From the NCBI GenBank assembly GCA_035281645.1, contig DATEDN010000177.1, positions 3,705 to 67,704 on the forward strand: a DNA stretch of 64,000 bases. Direction: 5' to 3'. The notes under the pieces are model-generated. The model searched no databases. It was given only the letters and a program-made list of their open reading frames with translations, and was not told the DNA's origin. Shown here in pieces: positions 59,419-64,000 of the stretch; positions within the stretch are counted from its first letter, which is position 1, and every line of letters starts with the position of its first letter. The DNA is from JACCTH01 sp035281645 (GTDB lineage Bacteria; Actinomycetota; Acidimicrobiia; Spongiisociales; ZC4RG35). A program made the position numbers and the translations under genes.

Positions 59419-60456
59419 ATGCGGGAGCTTTTCAGAAAGGTGCCGATCCTGGTCCCAATCGCCGCCCTGGCGATCGGGCTGGCAGCAGGCCCGGCGAGCT
59501 TGCTGGCGGCCGACCATCTCGACGCCCCGGGGCTGACACCGCCCGGAGGCGATTCCCGGCTGGACATCAACGATGTCTACGCCTTTCAGTCGCCTGCCGA
59601 TCCCGACCAGGCGGTCTTGATCATGACCACCAACCCGGCCGCCGGAGCGCTGACCGGGCAGCTGGGTTTCCACCCAGATGCGACCTATGAATTCTTGGCC
59701 GACAGCGACGGCGACGCCAAGCCCGACAACTGGGCCCGCTTCAACTTCGATCCGGCCGACTCGGGCGGTCAGCAGGCATACCGGCTCAAGGTCAAGGGCA
59801 ACGGACCAAACCTCCGCGGTGTTACGGGTCAAACCATCGACCTCGATGGTGAAGTAAAAGTCACCGCCGGAACCTTTGATGATCCGTTCTTCTTCGACCT
59901 GGTCAACTTCCTGGCGGCCGATTTCGCTTGCTCTCCTGGAGATGGAGACACCAGCAACTTCTTCCTCGGGCTCAACACGCAGGCAATCGCCTTCGAGTTC
60001 CCCCGCGAGGAGCTATCGGGGACGGTTGGAGTCTGGGCGCGAACCATGCTCGGAGATCAGCAGATCGACCGCATGGGACGACCGGCGATCAACACCGTAT
60101 TCATCCCCAACAACATCTTCGAACCTGCCGGCTCGGAGCCATCACAGAGGAACGCCTTCAACAGCGGCAAGCCGCAGCACGATCAGCGCGACTTCCGCGG
60201 CGAAGTAGAAGACACGCTCGAGATCTTCTACGGCGCGGGCAATCCGACGGTCGATGCCCTCACCGACATCCTTCTGCCCGATGTGTTGACGGTTGATTTC
60301 GGTTCGACAACTGGATTTCTCAACGGCCGGAGGCTGGCCGACGACGTCATCGATGCCGAGCTCGGGCTCGTGACCAACGGCGCCGTCACCACCGACTGTG
60401 TAGGGAACGATTCCGCCTTCAGCGGGACCTTCCCCTACCTGGCCGCAAAGAACTAG
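59419..60456 (+). CDS. Secreted DUF4331 protein
   Basis: 345 residues from ATG 59419 with SD GAAGGAGA. The signal peptide (VPILVPIAALAIGLAAGPASLLAADH) is followed by DUF4331, which shows DHLDAPGLTPPGGDSRLDINDVYAFQSP near its start and ANFFLGLNTQAIAFEFPRE-type strands within. Members are exported beta-rich proteins of unknown function. It is followed by a long perfect hairpin and a TPR gene on the same strand, which fits a secreted-product/accessory arrangement. Confidence 0.85.
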   Translation: MRELFRKVPILVPIAALAIGLAAGPASLLAADHLDAPGLTPPGGDSRLDINDVYAFQSPADPDQAVLIMTTNPAAGALTGQLGFHPDATYEFLADSDGDAKPDNWARFNFDPADSGGQQAYRLKVKGNGPNLRGVTGQTIDLDGEVKVTAGTFDDPFFFDLVNFLAADFACSPGDGDTSNFFLGLNTQAIAFEFPREELSGTVGVWARTMLGDQQIDRMGRPAINTVFIPNNIFEPAGSEPSQRNAFNSGKPQHDQRDFRGEVEDTLEIFYGAGNPTVDALTDILLPDVLTVDFGSTTGFLNGRRLADDVIDAELGLVTNGAVTTDCVGNDSAFSGTFPYLAAKN

Positions 60457-60461
60457 GAATG

Positions 60462-60495
60462 AGGGATAGAGCGGCTCTCGAGCCGCTCTATCCCT
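60462..60495 (+). terminator. Perfect 16-bp hairpin after the DUF4331 gene
   Basis: AGGGATAGAGCGGCTC (60462-60477) pairs with GAGCCGCTCTATCCCT (60480-60495); in practice the tight 2-nt turn opens to a larger loop. There is no clear T-tract. The TPR gene starts 12 bp later, so read-through is likely and the hairpin may protect or process the upstream mRNA. Confidence 0.75.
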
Positions 60496-60506
60496 AGGAG
60501 AGAATT

Positions 60507-61781
60507 TTGAGACTGCGACTTCTGATCGTTGGGTTGGTGGGAACGGTGGCTCTGGTGGGTCCCGGCCTGATGCCAGCTGGGCACGACCCGAGCTACCCGA
60601 CCGGCGAGAATCCGGTGCCCGACACCGTCGCTGCCCTGATGCTCTTCCAAGAGCGCGCAGACCAGGATCCCAACGCCATCAATCTCACCTTGCTGGCACA
60701 GCTCCACGTCCGGCGGAGCCGTGAGACGGGAAATGTGGCCGAACTGGCCTCGGCCGAGAGTGCGGCGAGGGACGCCCTCGCCCAGCAGCCCAGATACGGG
60801 CCAGCAATGCTCACTCTGGCCTCGGTCTTGGCGGGCCAGCATCGCTTCGACGAAGCACTCACCGCCGCCCGACAGGCGCAGCAACTCGACCCCCGACTCG
60901 GGGCATTGGGCCTAGTCGGAGATGTCCTGATCGCCACCGGCGATTACGAGGGCGCCAGGGATGCCTACTCGCAACTAGCCAGCGCCGGCGGCTCGCCCGG
61001 TCTCCGGGCCCGTTGGGCTCACCTGGATGAGTTGGAGGGAGACCTCGAGGGGGCGATCCGTCAAACTGAACGAGCGGCCGCCGCCGGGCTCGAGCAGGGC
61101 GGAGTGGGCGAGGAGGCCGCTTGGTATCAGGTTCGCCTGGGTGACCTCAATTTCACTGTTGGAAGATTGGCAGAGAGCGATCGCCGTTACCGGGCGGGGC
61201 TGGATCTCCTCCCCGATTATTGGCCGGCGCTGGCGGGACGGGGCAAAGTCAGCGCCGCCCGCGGCGACCTTCCCCAGGCGATCGAGTTCTACCAGTCGGC
61301 GGCCGCCAAGGTCCCACGCCCGGAGGTGATGATCGCCTTGGGCGATCTCTACACCATTACCGGCGAGCTCGATTTGGCTCGCGATAGCTATGCCACGGTC
61401 GAAGTCATCTCCCAGCTTGCGGAGGGTGTGTACGACCGCAACCTGGCCCTCTACGAAGCCGAGCACGGCGATCCTGAAATTGCTTTGGTTTTGGCTCAGA
61501 GGGGCCTGGAGGAGCGACGGGACGTTTACGGCTACGACACGATGGCCTGGGCTCTTTACAAATCGGGCCGCTTCACCGAAAGCCGCGAGGCTATGAATCG
61601 GGCGCTATCGCTCGGAACTCGCGACCCACAGTTGCTGTTTCATTCCGGCGCCATCTCCCTCGCCTTGGGAGACAAGTCAAACGCCGTCACCGACCTCGCC
61701 GCGGCTCTGGCGCTCAATCCCCACTTTCACCCCCGTTACGCCGCCGAAGCTGCGGAGATGCTGGCGGAGGCGCGCTCCTAG
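60507..61781 (+). CDS. Exported TPR-repeat protein
   Basis: 424 residues from TTG 60507 with SD AGGAGA. A short N-terminal hydrophobic segment (LLIVGLVGTVALVGPGLM) may be a signal anchor. The rest is a run of tetratricopeptide repeats of about 34 residues (PRYGPAMLTLASVLAGQHRFDEALTA; LAALGLVGDVLIATGDYEGARD; EVMIALGDLYTITGELDLARD). TPR proteins scaffold complexes. The upstream DUF4331 gene is probably its partner. Confidence 0.8.
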   Translation: MRLRLLIVGLVGTVALVGPGLMPAGHDPSYPTGENPVPDTVAALMLFQERADQDPNAINLTLLAQLHVRRSRETGNVAELASAESAARDALAQQPRYGPAMLTLASVLAGQHRFDEALTAARQAQQLDPRLGALGLVGDVLIATGDYEGARDAYSQLASAGGSPGLRARWAHLDELEGDLEGAIRQTERAAAAGLEQGGVGEEAAWYQVRLGDLNFTVGRLAESDRRYRAGLDLLPDYWPALAGRGKVSAARGDLPQAIEFYQSAAAKVPRPEVMIALGDLYTITGELDLARDSYATVEVISQLAEGVYDRNLALYEAEHGDPEIALVLAQRGLEERRDVYGYDTMAWALYKSGRFTESREAMNRALSLGTRDPQLLFHSGAISLALGDKSNAVTDLAAALALNPHFHPRYAAEAAEMLAEARS

Positions 61782-62044
61782 CTGATTGGCATGACGGGGG
61801 AGAGGCCAACGACCCGGGAGATAGCGAATTCACCCTCCACCCGTTCGGGGATGAGCTGAGCCTTGCCGGTCTGGGTGCCCATCACCAGGTCGACGACGAG
61901 AGCTTTTCCGGCAACGCCGGTGTCGTCGAGGACGGTCAATGTCCCCGTCCATGTTCCGGCTTCCTCATCGTCAGCAACCTCAGCCGTTCCGACCGTGAGC
62001 AATACGCCGTCAAGGGTGATGCGAACCGGTCCCGAGTAGTTCAT
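61778..62044 (-). CDS. Small hypothetical protein, 88 aa
   Basis: 88 residues, predicted all-beta (VRITLDGVLLTVGTAEVADD; WTGTLTVLDDTGVAGKALVV; AQLIPERVEGEFAISRVVG). No signal peptide or membrane segment. No family recognised; the small beta-sandwich pattern resembles single-domain ligand or DNA-associated proteins but gives no function. Its stop overlaps the TPR gene stop by 4 bp. Confidence 0.5.
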   Translation of the reverse strand: MNYSGPVRITLDGVLLTVGTAEVADDEEAGTWTGTLTVLDDTGVAGKALVVDLVMGTQTGKAQLIPERVEGEFAISRVVGLSPVMPIS

Positions 62045-62119
62045 TGAGGGACGTTTTTATCAGGTAGGTCGCCTGTTGTACGGGAGAGGAGGGAACGTTC
62101 GCCCGGTGGAGCGAAGTGA

Positions 62120-62518
62120 TCATCTCTTCTTGCTCCGGACTTGCGGGAGGGTCGTCGAGCGCAGCACGAGATCGCGCCGATAGAGATTGTGAGTTTCCCG
62201 GACTCGACGGTCGGCCTCAGATCGCAACCGTTCGGTCTCTTCCAGGAGCCGGGTCACCTCGGCGCGCAGGGCCTCGATTTCCTTGCTAAGACTCAGCACC
62301 TGTCGGACTCCTTCAAGGTTGAGACCGCGGGCGGTCAGTTCGTTGATGAGGGTGAGGCGGTCGACATCGGCCTGCGAATAGCGGCGGGTCCCCCCCGGCG
62401 TTCGGTACGGTTCCACCAGGCCCTTGCGCTCGTAGATTCGAAGAGTCTGGGGATGCATGCCCGCCATTTCGGCGGCAACCGAGATGACGTACAGGGCCGC
62501 AGCCTTGCGCTCTTTCAT
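62120..62518 (-). CDS. hspR: Heat-shock repressor HspR (MerR family)
   Basis: 132 residues. A MerR HTH (LYVISVAAEMAGMHPQTLRIYERKGLV with the PGGTRRYSQADVDRL wing) followed by a coiled coil (IEALRAEVTRLLEETERLRSEAD). HspR represses the dnaK operon by binding HAIR sites, using DnaK as co-repressor. It is last in the grpE-dnaJ-hspR order characteristic of actinobacteria and overlaps the dnaJ stop by 4 bp. Confidence 0.93.
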   Translation of the reverse strand: MKERKAAALYVISVAAEMAGMHPQTLRIYERKGLVEPYRTPGGTRRYSQADVDRLTLINELTARGLNLEGVRQVLSLSKEIEALRAEVTRLLEETERLRSEADRRVRETHNLYRRDLVLRSTTLPQVRSKKR

Positions 62519-63654
62519 GGGGCCGTCTCTTGCCGGCTCCGGAGGTGGCCACGGAGGTCGTCGTCATCGATAGCTGCCAGCTCCTCGAGAAGCCGCTTTT
62601 CCTCCCGGGAGATCTTGGCCGGCACGACCACTTCGACCTTGGCATAGAGGTCACCGGTTTGCCGCCGCCCAGCGCTCACTCCTCGCCCTTTTACCCGAAA
62701 TGTCTTGCCGGAGGGCGTGCCGGCCGGAACCTTGATCGAAACCTTGCCGTTGAGAGTTGGCACCTCAAGGGTGGTGCCGAGCGTCGCCTCGGTGTAGCTA
62801 ATCGGAACCGTGATGTGGAGATCGTCTCCTTTGCGCTTGAACAGGGGGTGGCCCGAGACATGGACCTTCACCAGCAGATCCCCCGGAGGTCCGCCGTTGG
62901 TTCCGGGCGCACCCTTGCCCGCCAGGCGGACGGTGGCCCCATCTTTGATCCCCGGCGGGATCCGGACCTTGATGGTGCGACTGCGAACCTCGGTTCCCCG
63001 TCCCCGGCACTGGCTGCATGGATGGGTGATCAATCGGCCGCTACCGCCACACTGGGGGCAGGGCTGGCTGAATGAGAAGACCCCCTGATTCTGCGCCACG
63101 ACGCCATCCCCACCGCAAGTCGGGCAGACATCGATGGCCGAACCCGGTTCCGCTCCAGAGCCGCCGCAGCGACTGCACGGGGCCTCACCTCGCAGTTCAA
63201 CACTGGTGATGAGCCCGTCGATGGCATCATCAAAAGAGATGTTGAGATCGGCGGTGGTGTCCCTTCCCTTCTGAGGGCCCGCTCTTCCACGGGCTCCGCC
63301 GAATCCGAAGAGGTCTCCGAACCCGCCGAGAATGTCGCCCAGATCTTCAACCCGTACTCGTTGGCCACCGCCACCGAAGCCGCGTCCACCAGGCCCGCCG
63401 TAATTTCTGAAGGCGCCCGATTCCACCAGGCGGCGCAGTTCGTCGTACTCCTTGCGCTGCTCCGCATCCGAAAGTACGCCGTAAGCCTCCGAGATCTGCT
63501 TGAACTTCTCTTCGGCGGCGCTGTCTCCGGGGTTGGCGTCGGGATGGAATTTCTGCGCCAACTTGCGATAGGCGCGCTTGATCTCCTCGGTCGAGGCCGA
63601 GTTCGAGATCCCCAAGATCTGATAGAAGTCCTTGTCAACCCAGTCGCGATTCAA
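62515..63654 (-). CDS. dnaJ: Chaperone DnaJ
   Basis: 379 residues. The J domain has the HPD motif in KLAQKFHPDANPGD, then a Gly/Phe region (FRNYGGPGGRGFGGGGQ). Four zinc-binding CxxCxGxG repeats follow (CSRCGGSGA, CPTCGGDG, CPQCGGSG, CSQCRGRG). The C-terminal substrate-binding domains include GVSAGRRQTGDLYAKVEVVVP. It delivers clients to DnaK and stimulates its ATPase. It is 4 bp from grpE. Confidence 0.97.
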   Translation of the reverse strand: MNRDWVDKDFYQILGISNSASTEEIKRAYRKLAQKFHPDANPGDSAAEEKFKQISEAYGVLSDAEQRKEYDELRRLVESGAFRNYGGPGGRGFGGGGQRVRVEDLGDILGGFGDLFGFGGARGRAGPQKGRDTTADLNISFDDAIDGLITSVELRGEAPCSRCGGSGAEPGSAIDVCPTCGGDGVVAQNQGVFSFSQPCPQCGGSGRLITHPCSQCRGRGTEVRSRTIKVRIPPGIKDGATVRLAGKGAPGTNGGPPGDLLVKVHVSGHPLFKRKGDDLHITVPISYTEATLGTTLEVPTLNGKVSIKVPAGTPSGKTFRVKGRGVSAGRRQTGDLYAKVEVVVPAKISREEKRLLEELAAIDDDDLRGHLRSRQETAP

Positions 63655-63658
63655 AGAT

Positions 63659-64000
63659 TCATTCCTTGCGGGGTTTCACCCCCACCATGCTCGCTCGAAG
63701 CACCCTGCCCTTGAGGCGATATCCACGGCGGAACTCGTCGGTGACGATCAGCTCGCCGTTCCCGTCGCCGCTGGTGGTGACGGCCTCGTGGAGCGAAGGA
63801 TCGAATGGCATGTCGAAGGTATCGATGGGCTCGAGTCCCTCCTTGGCCAGCACGTCAAGAAGCTGATCGCGGGTGCTACGCACTCCCGACTTGAGCTTCT
63901 CCTCGGTTTCGGAACTGGTTTCAACGGCGAGGGCGGCATCGAGGCTGTCGAGCACCGGTAGCAGCGCCGAGACCACTCGCTCGGAGGCGCGATCGACGAG
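63659..64000 (-). CDS. grpE: GrpE nucleotide exchange factor, 5' end outside the window
   Basis: 114 residues of C-terminal part, open at the window edge (the frame continues through 64000). Visible sequence ASERVVSALLPVLDSLDAAL belongs to the GrpE dimer helix, and VTDEFRRGYRLKGRVLRAS is the C-terminal beta domain that contacts DnaK. GrpE releases ADP from DnaK. The dnaK gene is expected just beyond the window. Confidence 0.93.
   Translation of the reverse strand, partial: LVDRASERVVSALLPVLDSLDAALAVETSSETEEKLKSGVRSTRDQLLDVLAKEGLEPIDTFDMPFDPSLHEAVTTSGDGNGELIVTDEFRRGYRLKGRVLRASMVGVKPRKE

Noticed and set aside
1..64000. CRISPR arrays, insertion sequences, prophage or selC tRNA
   Set aside because: No regular repeat-spacer pattern, transposase, phage gene or tRNA-Sec cloverleaf was seen on either strand.

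Overview
The window is high-GC, densely packed bacterial chromosome. It most resembles a deep-branching Actinomycetota lineage, Acidimicrobiia-like by impression only. The evidence is a grpE-dnaJ-hspR block, an amtB-glnB-glnD block in the actinobacterial order, an F420-type LLM oxidoreductase, several GlnA4-like amine genes, a MEP-pathway dxs, many GTG/TTG starts, and starts that look leaderless. No tRNA, rRNA, CRISPR array, insertion sequence or prophage was seen, and no gene-free stretch exceeds about 210 bases.

Layout. 1-4.7 kb: partial aldo/keto reductase, a cyclopropane-fatty-acid-type methyltransferase and a polar amino-acid ABC operon. 4.7-7.6 kb: dxs, then an ECF sigma gene with a membrane partner. 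7.7-14.9 kb: an Aap-type amino-acid ABC operon, a CapA-like lipoprotein and a PQQ-repeat propeller protein. 14.9-21.7 kb: a second ECF sigma/membrane pair, an EamA exporter with an M20 amidohydrolase, a lipoprotein, a PadR/HAAS-NfeD/SPFH membrane cluster, and mscL. 21.7-23.9 kb: a phosphoesterase-ligase and small unknown genes. 24-34.7 kb: a nitrogen island with an ethanolamine-type permease, a glutamine-synthetase-like ligase, an SDR, glnD-glnB-amtB, and an operon of a MerB-like protein, an aldehyde dehydrogenase and a class I amidotransferase. 34.7-37.9 kb: an HxlR regulator and clpB. 38-43.8 kb: a selenocysteine formate dehydrogenase-N operon with fdhE. 43.8-64 kb: assorted genes including a TPR-cyclase, a CopB ATPase, a rhomboid protease, a SoxR-controlled SDR-queA-LLM operon, kynureninase, a NicO transporter, a DUF4331 protein and the hspR-dnaJ-grpE operon.

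The most notable observation is at 31784-32470. A MerB (organomercurial lyase)-fold gene is interrupted by one in-frame TGA exactly where MerB has its catalytic Cys159. The other catalytic residues are conserved, a SECIS-like hairpin follows the TGA at the right distance, and the stop codon overlaps the next gene as ATGA. The same window carries a standard selenocysteine formate dehydrogenase, so the host very probably decodes UGA as Sec. I read this gene as a candidate new selenoprotein sitting in an operon with gamma-glutamyl-amine-type catabolic enzymes.

Other structure not explained by genes: a four-copy dispersed palindromic repeat of about 48 bp, a second two-copy palindrome family, perfect hairpins wedged between the binding-protein and permease genes of both ABC operons, and a textbook SoxR-type promoter with a 19-bp spacer feeding a leaderless operon.
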